Source: an uncultured Eubacteriales bacterium (lineage in GTDB: Bacteria > Bacillota > Clostridia > Oscillospirales > Acutalibacteraceae). Taken from it: a stretch of 7,608 bases of DNA. The stretch is taken from NCBI GenBank assembly GCA_948815685.1, contig CAQJOC010000033.1, positions 1 to 7,608 of the forward strand. Direction: 5' to 3'. Positions 1-5,855 of this stretch are shown here, piece by piece; positions within the stretch are counted from its first letter, which is position 1, and each line of letters starts with the position of its first letter. A program made the translations under genes and the position numbers. The notes under the pieces are model-generated. The model was given only the letters and a program-made list of their open reading frames with translations. It had not been told where the DNA came from and did not search any database.

Positions 1-92
1 TTAAGCACATCCAAATTACTTATTTTGGGCTTACTTTTTTGTTTTGGAAACATCTACTCAATTTTTTTATAATTTTCTATTGTTATTTTCAT
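1..92 (-). pseudogene. IS5-family transposase, N-terminal fragment with in-frame TAG
   Basis: Reading the minus strand from ATG at 92 gives MKITIENYKKIE, then TAG (54-56), then in the same frame MFPKQKSKPKISNLDVL up to the left edge. From memory of the family, IS5-type transposases (DUF4096-like N-terminus) begin with a Y-x-KIE-x-xFPKQ pattern followed by a 'NLDVLNAI' type helix-turn-helix start, and this matches well across the stop. The catalytic DDE part is outside the window. The TAG either inactivates the gene or makes ATG 51-53 the start, which lacks a clear ribosome binding site. A weak GGAAG lies upstream of ATG 92. The family call is by motif memory only and the fragment is short. 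Confidence 0.55.
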
Positions 93-132
93 GTTTTTAT
101 TATACCACTTCCCTTTCCGTGTGAACACGCCC
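1..132 (-). mobile_element. One end of an IS5-family insertion sequence (partial)
   Basis: The stretch reads as the 5' end of an insertion sequence whose transposase is on the minus strand; the rest lies outside the window. Seen: a GC-richer tip on the minus strand starting GGGCGTGTTCACACGG (132 down to 117), containing a small palindrome CGTGT-ga-ACACG (118-129), then a -10-like TATAAT and a transposase-like reading frame from 92. The TTCACA in the tip could serve as the -35, though the 15-base spacer is short. Just outside the tip is TA within CTAG, compatible with a TA or YTAR-type target as known for IS5-family elements. The exact border at 132 is inferred; the other end is not visible, so terminal repeats cannot be compared. 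Confidence 0.55.
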
Positions 133-166
133 TAGATAAAATTTTGAATCATATAAATTTTATATG

Positions 167-175
167 TGCTATAAT
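167..175 (+). promoter_or_regulatory. Extended -10 promoter for the gene at 212
   Basis: TGCTATAAT is a perfect extended -10 element (TGnTATAAT), giving a start of transcription near 182 and a leader of about 30 bases. No good -35 sits at 17 bases; TTGAAT (144-149) is 20 bases away. A 7-base AT-only inverted repeat, ATATAAA-t-TTTATAT (151-165), lies just upstream. It could be an operator but may be chance in such AT-rich DNA. Confidence 0.5.
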
Positions 176-211
176 TAATTATATTTACTTTAATATGGAT
201 GTGAGAGTTTT

Positions 212-967
212 TTGATTATTAAAAATTTTGATAATTTATTTAATGCGATGTGTGAGAAGTTAAATAATAAAGGATTTTCTGTTTCAAGACCCAATTGTGA
301 AACCGCATTGTTTTATAATGAAAAAATCGTATATAAAATTGAGTTGTGCCGAGAAGATTGTAAAGTATATCTTTATTATCAAAATAAAGATGAAAATAAA
401 TTCAATGACGATTGGAATAGAGTCGCAACATGGCTTTTTGAAGATACAATCTCAATGAAAGATATAAACATGATTTGCACGGATTTTACCGATGTAATTT
501 ATCATTCTCCAAAGGTATCCTCAAGCTATACCCAAAGAAAAAAAGGGTACTCTGACAAAGGGGCTGATGCGTTATTTTTAGCTAATCGTTTAGCAAATAT
601 TTTTCCGGAATTAAGAAAAGAGATATTTATAGAAAAGGAAGCTTACAGTGAATTCAGAGGCTCTGTTTTTATCAAAGAAAACATTTTACCTAAAATAATT
701 GCACTGTTTTCTGAAAATAATTCAGATAAAAGACTTGAAAAACTTTTTAAACTTTTAAGCGATTTATATAAAAGTTCCTCATTAAACATTAGAAGTCTTA
801 TAACAATGGGGATAATGAATGAAATAACCGAAGATGATAAAATTAATAAGGTGAAAAAATATATAAGTGAAGATTTTTGTAATGCTTGGTTTGCAGCACA
901 AAAATTTAAAAATGAAAATTTTAGTATCAATCTAAACAGTAAAAAGAAGTTCCTCTTTAAAAATTAG
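212..967 (+). CDS. Uncharacterised 251-aa protein (DUF7674-like C-terminal part, tentative)
   Basis: Function unknown. The start is TTG at 212, the only start in frame between the upstream stop (191) and ATG 248; GTGAGAG (201-207) is a weak ribosome binding site. The product is soluble, with no signal peptide or membrane segment. Residues 1-95 look alpha/beta, with strand-like stretches around 32-56. Residues 112-235 look helical and charged, with FLANRLANIFPEL (122-134), a YSEFRG turn (145-150) and NIRSLITMGIMNEI (192-205), ending in a Lys-rich tail. The helical part recalls small Clostridia proteins I associate with DUF7674; this is a recollection, not a match. It stands alone: an IS end lies upstream and a decayed gene downstream. 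Composition is AT-rich like the host, so recent transfer is not evident. Confidence 0.75.
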   Translation: MIIKNFDNLFNAMCEKLNNKGFSVSRPNCETALFYNEKIVYKIELCREDCKVYLYYQNKDENKFNDDWNRVATWLFEDTISMKDINMICTDFTDVIYHSPKVSSSYTQRKKGYSDKGADALFLANRLANIFPELRKEIFIEKEAYSEFRGSVFIKENILPKIIALFSENNSDKRLEKLFKLLSDLYKSSSLNIRSLITMGIMNEITEDDKINKVKKYISEDFCNAWFAAQKFKNENFSINLNSKKKFLFKN

Positions 968-1088
968 ATAATATAAATAAACTTAATAAGGATAAAATAC
1001 TGAAATGAAAGTAAAAATGCAAATGTGTTAAAAGTGTAAAAACATAAAAGTATAATTAATCATTTTTTCAAATATAGACGTAATCTTG

Positions 1089-1386
1089 CTATTTACAAGT
1101 AAAAGCTGGAGGAACGAAACTGCAAATAAAGCTGTTATTGGGCTAAATACAGAATTATATTGTTATCTTTGATAAGATATTTTTTTAAATCATTCCATGC
1201 TATTATGTTATTTTTAGAGTTACCTAAATCTTTACTCCCTTACAGCTTACATTTTTATACAGAAAATATTACTTTTAATTGAATTGCATTTTTTATATTT
1301 GTTTTTAATTTTATAATCCGGTAATTTTTAATTGATTTATTGAAGCTTGTAATAAAATCCAAAAAGAGATAAAGTATTGACAATCG
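1089..1386 (-). pseudogene. Decayed YcxB-like membrane protein gene
   Basis: One minus-strand frame from 1386 to 1135 reads as protein apart from two TAA codons (1255-1257 and 1240-1242) and a terminal TAA (1135-1137). In order it gives a hydrophobic stretch (LSILYLFLDFI), a basic segment (IIKLKTNIKNAIQLKVIF), then GNSKNNIIAWNDLKKYLI and IILYLA. A shift of one frame at about 1142 continues with PNNSFI to a TAG at 1089-1091. From memory, YcxB-like proteins have two N-terminal membrane helices, then a small domain with a W-x-D-I/L-x-K pattern followed by 'ILYLSPNNAFIIPKR'; the order and wording fit. A further hydrophobic run (NFLLLFCF) lies upstream of a TAG at 1387-1389. No start codon or ribosome binding site is clear. 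Chance reading in AT-rich DNA is the main alternative. Confidence 0.4.
1164..1186 (+). terminator. Weak AT-rich hairpin with T run
   Basis: TATCTT-tgat-AAGATA is a 6-base stem followed by seven Ts. It has the form of an intrinsic terminator for plus-strand transcripts, but the stem has only one G-C pair per arm. It also lies inside the coding-like minus-strand remnant, where the Ts would be Lys codons, so it may not be functional. Confidence 0.3.
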
Positions 1387-1528
1387 CTAGAAACAAAATA
1401 ACAATAAAAAATTATAATATATAATTTAAATGATTAAAAATATTTTTTATATTCTTAGAAAGATATGAATATTCTTTTTCGGCTTTTATTTATCTTGTCT
1501 CATATATAAATTTTCTAAAATATATATT

Positions 1529-1556
1529 TTGATTCGTTTTTAAGGCATATATTAAT
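1529..1556 (+). promoter_or_regulatory. Possible promoter of mreD-pbp2
   Basis: TTGATT (1529-1534) and ATTAAT (1551-1556) are separated by 16 bases, each matching the consensus at four of six positions or better. This would give a leader of about 40 bases before the mreD start. The region is so AT-rich that other placements are possible; some promoter is expected here because no gene upstream reads into mreD. Confidence 0.25.
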
Positions 1557-1603
1557 TTATTTTATACCTAAAATCGGGAAAGCAAATGAAACAAGGAGAT
1601 TGT

Positions 1604-2140
1604 ATGAATAAAACAAAAAACTTTATTGACGTATATACAGTTATTAGAATTTGTATTTATACAATTCAGTTTGTGGTTTTATTTGCTATTCAGCAGATAC
1701 CGGGATTTATTCCTGAAATATATGGAGGCCGTCCTACTTTAATTTTACCGCTTTTATTTTCTGTTTCTCTTTTTGAAGGTAATTATCTAAGTCTCGTCTG
1801 GGGACTAATTTCGGGTGCGATATTAGACTTTTCTTTGAGCAAATACATGGGAATACAGCTATTCATTATGGGAGTTTTGGGGTATATACTGGGAAAAATA
1901 AAAGAAAAATTATTTGCAATAAACATTTATACATTTATTGTTTGCTGTGCTGTTACAGAGCCTCTTATAATTTTTATAAATTTCTATCTAAACTACAATG
2001 CTTCTCAGTCCGAGTACATGAATTTGATGTTAAATTATCATATTATTCCGGGAATTATATATACCCTCTTTATTTCTCCGATAGTATATTTATTCAATAG
2101 GCCTATTTTCTACCTTATAAAAAAGAAGGAAGGTGGTTAA
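1604..2140 (+). CDS. mreD: Rod shape-determining protein MreD
   Basis: MreD is an integral membrane partner of MreC and the elongation machinery that directs side-wall peptidoglycan synthesis. The product is 178 residues, near the family's usual size, almost all hydrophobic, with membrane segments around 13-30, 43-58, 62-77, 82-99, 106-128 and 145-166. Family-like features are the GGRPTLILPLLFSVSLFEG stretch (41-59) and the following G-L-I-S-G-A-I-L-D-F (67-76), which recalls the MreD 'G-G-L-L-x-D' region. I chose ATG 1604 over the in-frame ATG 1586 because AAGGAGAT (1593-1600) lies between them with ideal spacing for the second. The gene overlaps pbp2 by 8 bases, indicating co-translation. 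mreB and mreC, usually directly upstream, are absent. Confidence 0.85.
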   Translation: MNKTKNFIDVYTVIRICIYTIQFVVLFAIQQIPGFIPEIYGGRPTLILPLLFSVSLFEGNYLSLVWGLISGAILDFSLSKYMGIQLFIMGVLGYILGKIKEKLFAINIYTFIVCCAVTEPLIIFINFYLNYNASQSEYMNLMLNYHIIPGIIYTLFISPIVYLFNRPIFYLIKKKEGG

Positions 2141-4130
2141 GATTAAAGATGCTAAAATTAATAATAAAAGATTTATTATATCTATAATTTTAAGTATTTT
2201 GCCGTTTTTTGTCTTTGCCGCTAGGCTTGTCGATTGGCAAATTATAAATGTTGAACATTATAGAAAGAGAGCACAAAATAATAGTGCATATATTATTAAA
2301 ACGGATGCAATCAGAGGCGAAATTGTTGATAAAGACGGAGAAGGAATTGTCATAAACTCTACCGGATACAGAGTTGTAATAGACAGAATGGGTTTAGAAA
2401 AAGACAGAGAAAATTATGTGATAGTTAAGGCGGTAAATTTGTTGGAAAGATTAGGTGTTCCTTGGCGAGATGTCCTTCCGATAGTTACGAAAAATGGTAT
2501 TTACGAATTTACCGAAGACAAAGAAAATCTTATTTCTTCTTTAAAAAAATATTTAAAATTAAAAAATGATGCAACTGCTCAAGATTGTATGGAAAAATTG
2601 ATAAAACGCTATAATTGCGAAAATTTTTCAAGCGAAGATAAAAGGGCTATATGTAGCGTAAGATATAATACCGGAAAACTAGGAGGGGCAAGTGCAAGAG
2701 CAATGCCTTATATTCTTGCTGATAACGTAAGCAGAGAAGTTATGTCGGTTGTTACTGAATTCTCGCTAAACTTAAATGGTCTCAGAGTTGAAACATCTAC
2801 AATCAGAATTTTGCCGGATGGAAATTTTGCTCCACATATTATAGGATACACGGGGTCTATGTCAGCTGAAGAATACGAAGAACACCGTGGAGATTACAGT
2901 ATGGATGAGTTCATAGGTAAAGCGGGTATTGAAAAAGTAATGGAAAAATATTTAAGAGGAAGAAGTGGAAAAAGGGTTTTACAGAGATTAAGAGGGGGAC
3001 AGGTCCTTGGTTTTGTGGAGCAAGAACCTGCTATTCCCGGGAATACGATTTTTTTAACTTTGTCTTCTAAACTTCAAAAAACAGCCAATCAGTCTCTTGA
3101 AAAATGGGTAAATAAAGCAAAGGAACTAGGTGCAAACGATTGCAAATCCGGTGCAGTTGTAGCCTTAAATGTTAAGGATTTCTCTGTACTAGCGGCTTCC
3201 TCTTACCCTACATATGATTTAAATAGGTTTATAGAAGACAACACTTATTATTCCGAACTCGTTAGGGACAAAGAGGGTATACCTCTTTTAAACAGAACGT
3301 TAAACGGAGCATTTGCTCCGGGTTCGGTATATAAACCTTTGATTGCATGTGCGGCTTTACAAGAAAATGTTCTTAACCCGTCTGAATTAATACACTGTAA
3401 TGGAGGATTCAGTTATTATAGAGGATACACTCTTAAATGTATGGGACACCATGGTAGCATAAATGTTTTAACAGCTTTAGAGAAGTCATGTAATGTGTTT
3501 TTTGCTGAACTGGGAAGAAGATTAGGTGCAAGAAGAATAGAGCAGTATGCACATAAATTTGGATTGGGCGTGTTAACTGGAATAGAACTTCCTGAAAGTA
3601 CCGGGATTATCGCCGGACCTGACCATAGTGCACTTACCGGGGCACATTGGTATGAGTCAGGTTCATCTCAGGCTGCAATTGGACAATCGGATAATATGAT
3701 TACACCTATTCAGTTGGCAACATTTACAGCAACAATAGCTAATAATGGTAAACGATTAAAGACACATATTATACAAAAAGTCACGAATTACAATAAAAAT
3801 GATATTATAGTGGAAAATTCTGTTGAAAATGTGGATAACACAGAAATATCTGACGAAAATTTGCAAACAGTTAAAGAAGGAATGAGAAAAGTTGTCCTTT
3901 CCGGAACTGCCAGAGATTTTTCCGGTTATCCTGTTGAAATATCAGCTAAAACAGGCACAGCACAAAATGCCGGTTCCGACCATACAACATTCATCTGTTT
4001 TGCTCCATCTAAAGAACCCGAAATTGCAATAGCTGTTGTAATTGCAAACGGAAAATACGGAGCTGTTTCAAAAGGAGTTGCAAGAGACATTCTTGATGCA
4101 TATTTCGGATTCAATACAGCTAAACAATAA
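2133..4130 (+). CDS. mrdA: Penicillin-binding protein 2 (class B transpeptidase, elongation type)
   Basis: A class B PBP that cross-links peptidoglycan during cell elongation, acting outside the membrane with RodA and MreCD. The 665 residues contain a short cytoplasmic N-terminus, one membrane anchor (about 14-32), the conserved R-G-x-I-x-D-x-x-G motif (61-69) opening the pedestal/dimer domain, and a transpeptidase domain from about 335. All three catalytic motifs are present: S398-V-Y-K401 (nucleophile Ser398), S452-C-N454 and K606-T-G608. The TPIQLA stretch (524-529) is typical of PBP2/FtsI-like enzymes. The C-terminus is normal, with no PASTA repeats, which favours the elongation over the sporulation or division type. 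The start is GTG 2133, with AAGGA only a few bases before it; no better start exists. It overlaps mreD. The gene appears intact. Confidence 0.9.
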   Translation: MVKIKDAKINNKRFIISIILSILPFFVFAARLVDWQIINVEHYRKRAQNNSAYIIKTDAIRGEIVDKDGEGIVINSTGYRVVIDRMGLEKDRENYVIVKAVNLLERLGVPWRDVLPIVTKNGIYEFTEDKENLISSLKKYLKLKNDATAQDCMEKLIKRYNCENFSSEDKRAICSVRYNTGKLGGASARAMPYILADNVSREVMSVVTEFSLNLNGLRVETSTIRILPDGNFAPHIIGYTGSMSAEEYEEHRGDYSMDEFIGKAGIEKVMEKYLRGRSGKRVLQRLRGGQVLGFVEQEPAIPGNTIFLTLSSKLQKTANQSLEKWVNKAKELGANDCKSGAVVALNVKDFSVLAASSYPTYDLNRFIEDNTYYSELVRDKEGIPLLNRTLNGAFAPGSVYKPLIACAALQENVLNPSELIHCNGGFSYYRGYTLKCMGHHGSINVLTALEKSCNVFFAELGRRLGARRIEQYAHKFGLGVLTGIELPESTGIIAGPDHSALTGAHWYESGSSQAAIGQSDNMITPIQLATFTATIANNGKRLKTHIIQKVTNYNKNDIIVENSVENVDNTEISDENLQTVKEGMRKVVLSGTARDFSGYPVEISAKTGTAQNAGSDHTTFICFAPSKEPEIAIAVVIANGKYGAVSKGVARDILDAYFGFNTAKQ

Positions 4131-4146
4131 AAATTATTTTATTTTT

Positions 4147-4182
4147 AACAATAATTGTAAAATATACCTATTGTTATTTTAC
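4147..4182 (+). terminator. Weak, mutually exclusive hairpins after pbp2
   Basis: Two perfect 7-base inverted pairs interleave: AACAATA (4147-4153) with TATTGTT (4169-4175), and GTAAAAT (4157-4163) with ATTTTAC (4176-4182). Only one can form at a time. Stems are AT-rich and the T run is short, so termination would be weak. The right arm of the first pair contains the putative -35 of the next gene. Confidence 0.3.
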
Positions 4183-4198
4183 GACATGGTGGTATAAT
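4171..4198 (+). promoter_or_regulatory. Promoter of the surface protein gene
   Basis: TTGTTA (4171-4176), a 16-base spacer and a perfect TATAAT (4193-4198) put the transcript start near 4205 and leave a leader of about 60 bases. The leader contains a 7-base AT hairpin TAGTTAT-ataa-ATAACTA (4225-4242) a few bases before the strong ribosome binding site AAAGGAG (4251-4257). The gene therefore seems transcribed on its own, not as part of the mreD-pbp2 unit. Confidence 0.5.
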
Positions 4199-4250
4199 AA
4201 CTAGTACCGATAATAATATTTTTATAGTTATATAAATAACTAACAAAAAC

Positions 4251-4281
4251 AAAGGAGTGGTTGTAAATGATTTTGACATAA
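4251..4281 (+). promoter_or_regulatory. Strong ribosome binding site and start codon followed by a stop
   Basis: AAAGGAG (4251-4257) is followed nine bases later by ATG (4267). This ATG is in frame with the surface protein gene but reads only Met-Ile-Leu-Thr before TAA (4279-4281). After the stop, the same frame continues as KRERRLFKKKALAV into the hydrophobic core of a signal peptide. The site is either a leader mini-gene or, more likely, the damaged original start. Confidence 0.55.
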
Positions 4282-4314
4282 AAAAGGGAAAGGCGGCTAT
4301 TTAAGAAAAAGGCT

Positions 4315-5742
4315 TTGGCGGTTATGCTAACGGTTTTGTTTGGGCTAAGCCCTGCTTTACCCATATTTGAGTGCGGCGAGGTAAAAGCTGCGGCTAATTC
4401 CAATTTGGCACGCGAAGTATGGCAAACACGTGAGGAGTTGGTAGACGGCACCTATAATACTTCAGGAAGCGGCCAAGCCGGCTATATAATTTTCGGCACG
4501 AGGCCGGAAGTAAAGTATCAGGCTGCCGGTGGCAATGAAGCCACAGCTTCTGCAGGGCCGATAAAGTGGCTTATAATTGGACAAGACACAGAAGGGACAC
4601 TGGAACTTTACTCGGAAGAGCCGCTGATGAGTGCTAATCAATATGACAGCACTTCAAACAGCATATTCGACGACGGTATTACTGCGGGTTCAGATATGAA
4701 GACTGATAGCACTTATGGGTATGTATATATTAACCACTACGGAGCAAGTAATTTCAGAAAGAATCTGCAAAGTATTGCGGGAAACACTTCTTATTTTAAA
4801 TCCGCAGAGCAGGGGCTGATGCTAAGTACAACGGTAAAAACTCAGGATATTCTCAACCATTCCGAATATGAAACAGAAGACAAGCTATACGGACTTCATT
4901 CTGATAATTATGGGAGCGGTTATACGAACATTTATGCAGGGGAGAGTAATAGTCTACCGGTAAATGTAAAATATTGGAAATCGCAACATTGGCTCCGCTC
5001 TCCGTACCTGGGTGGCGACAATAATGCCCTCGTTGCTTACCCCGGTTATTTTGTCGATAACACCATTCGTGTATCCTACAATAACCCCGCCCCCGTGGCA
5101 GCTTTAAAATTAAATCTTTCATCTTTAATCTTTTCATCTGCAGCACGAAGTGCTAAGACTACCGCCACGGCGATCGGCGGCGAAAATTTGGCAGTTTACA
5201 CGAATACGTACAATCTAAGACTGGAAGATACATCAAATACAACCTCATCAATTAATAGAAACACCGATTACACAGAGATAACGGCAAAAGATGTGCCAGC
5301 TAGTGGGACATACTACCTCATGGTGCAGGGCGTCGCCGATGATGGCACGAATTACGCCTATTCGAAAGAGATCTCAAGCGGTACGGCCACGATTAAAACT
5401 TCAGATATCACGACTACATCGGTTTCAAGCTTTGAAGGTGTCAAAGCCTGGGTAGAAAAGGCAAGTGCTGATAGCGACGGTCAACTCCTTTACGCAAGTT
5501 CCCTTACGACGATTGCCCCGGAAACACCCGTCACACCCGAAACTCCATATGCTCCGACGGAAACCCCGGGCGAAGTTGACAAAAATATCGAAACGATCGA
5601 GGAAGAAGAGAACGCACTAAACACGGTAAAAACCAGCGACATGCTTACAAACTTTACACTTTCCGGTTTAGCTCTAGTAGCGACCTTTGCATCGCTCGGC
5701 TTAGTGCTAACCTCAAAAATGAGCAAGAAAAAGTCCGATTAA
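4315..5742 (+). CDS. DUF6273-type cell-surface protein with C-terminal anchor; 5' end possibly broken
   Basis: Probable wall-attached surface protein of unknown function. From TTG 4315 there are 475 residues: a hydrophobic signal core (3-17) with a likely cleavage after V-K-A (23-25); a DUF6273-like domain (about 80-275) with NFRKNL (146-151), HWLRSPYLGGDNNALV (225-240) and ALKLNLSS (263-270); a beta-rich Thr/Ser region (280-395) with a 'GTYYLMVQGV' strand; a Pro/Thr linker (400-419); an acidic stretch; VKTSD (438-442); a membrane segment (447-466); and a KMSKKK tail. That end looks like a sortase signal with Ser replacing the usual Gly. The annotated start is unsatisfactory: it omits the basic n-region (KRERRLFKKK) encoded just upstream behind an in-frame stop. 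GC and codon use are clearly higher than in neighbours (30 of 60 bases at 5161-5220, versus 18 of 60 at 1741-1800), suggesting transfer. Confidence 0.75.
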   Translation: MAVMLTVLFGLSPALPIFECGEVKAAANSNLAREVWQTREELVDGTYNTSGSGQAGYIIFGTRPEVKYQAAGGNEATASAGPIKWLIIGQDTEGTLELYSEEPLMSANQYDSTSNSIFDDGITAGSDMKTDSTYGYVYINHYGASNFRKNLQSIAGNTSYFKSAEQGLMLSTTVKTQDILNHSEYETEDKLYGLHSDNYGSGYTNIYAGESNSLPVNVKYWKSQHWLRSPYLGGDNNALVAYPGYFVDNTIRVSYNNPAPVAALKLNLSSLIFSSAARSAKTTATAIGGENLAVYTNTYNLRLEDTSNTTSSINRNTDYTEITAKDVPASGTYYLMVQGVADDGTNYAYSKEISSGTATIKTSDITTTSVSSFEGVKAWVEKASADSDGQLLYASSLTTIAPETPVTPETPYAPTETPGEVDKNIETIEEEENALNTVKTSDMLTNFTLSGLALVATFASLGLVLTSKMSKKKSD

Positions 5743-5753
5743 TAACACTTAGC

Positions 5754-5794
5754 AAAATAAGCATCTCCCAGCCTAGTTGGGGGATGTTTATTTT
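5754..5794. terminator. Strong bidirectional intrinsic terminator
   Basis: A 17-base-pair stem (5754-5770 with 5778-5794, two G-U wobbles) has a 7-base loop (GCCTAGT). Its base is A-rich on the left and T-rich on the right, and its core is GC-rich (CTCCC/GGGGG). It lies between convergent genes, so it can end both the surface protein transcript (+) and the helicase-loader transcript (-). Confidence 0.88.
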
Positions 5795-5855
5795 ACACAC
5801 TTTAATTTTTTTATAATTTTAAGTTGCTTAAGTAAATATATTATGTTTTTCATTT

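Larger units (their letters stand above)
968..1603. other. Gene-free stretch with a decayed gene and the mreD leader
   Basis: No intact gene is visible on either strand. The minus strand carries coding-like sequence with stops (about 1089-1386, listed separately). On the plus strand there is a TATAAT (1051-1056) with TTAAAA 17 bases upstream, a GGAGG with no usable start codon after it (1108-1112), and a short AT-rich hairpin followed by Ts (1164-1186). TTGACA (1377-1382) is a consensus -35, but the sequence 17 bases on (AACAAT) is a poor -10. An imperfect AT palindrome spans 1504-1527. No clear terminator follows the gene ending at 967. Confidence 0.6.

Noticed and set aside
1063..1172. Plus-strand frame ending in WRNETANKAVIGLNTELYCYL
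   Set aside because: It has no ATG or GTG and no ribosome binding site at a usable distance, and lies antisense to the better-supported minus-strand remnant.
1377..1418. Consensus TTGACA (1377-1382) with TATAAT (1413-1418) as a promoter
   Set aside because: The spacing is 30 bases, too far for one promoter; the correctly spaced AACAAT is poor, and the bases fall in the coding-like remnant.
1504..1527. Imperfect 11-base AT palindrome as terminator or regulator site
   Set aside because: Only A and T, with a mismatch and a 2-base loop; expected by chance in such sequence.
1586..1603. Earlier ATG for mreD
   Set aside because: The ribosome binding site AAGGAGAT sits inside these codons and is ideally placed for ATG 1604.
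4373..4390. Lipobox at the Cys of PIFECGEVKA
   Set aside because: The residues before Cys do not fit L-[AS]-[GA]-C; a signal peptidase I site at V-K-A fits better.
5795..5855. Possible small gene or RNA between the terminator and the loader gene
   Set aside because: AT-rich spacer with no start codon and ribosome binding site pair and no stable hairpin.
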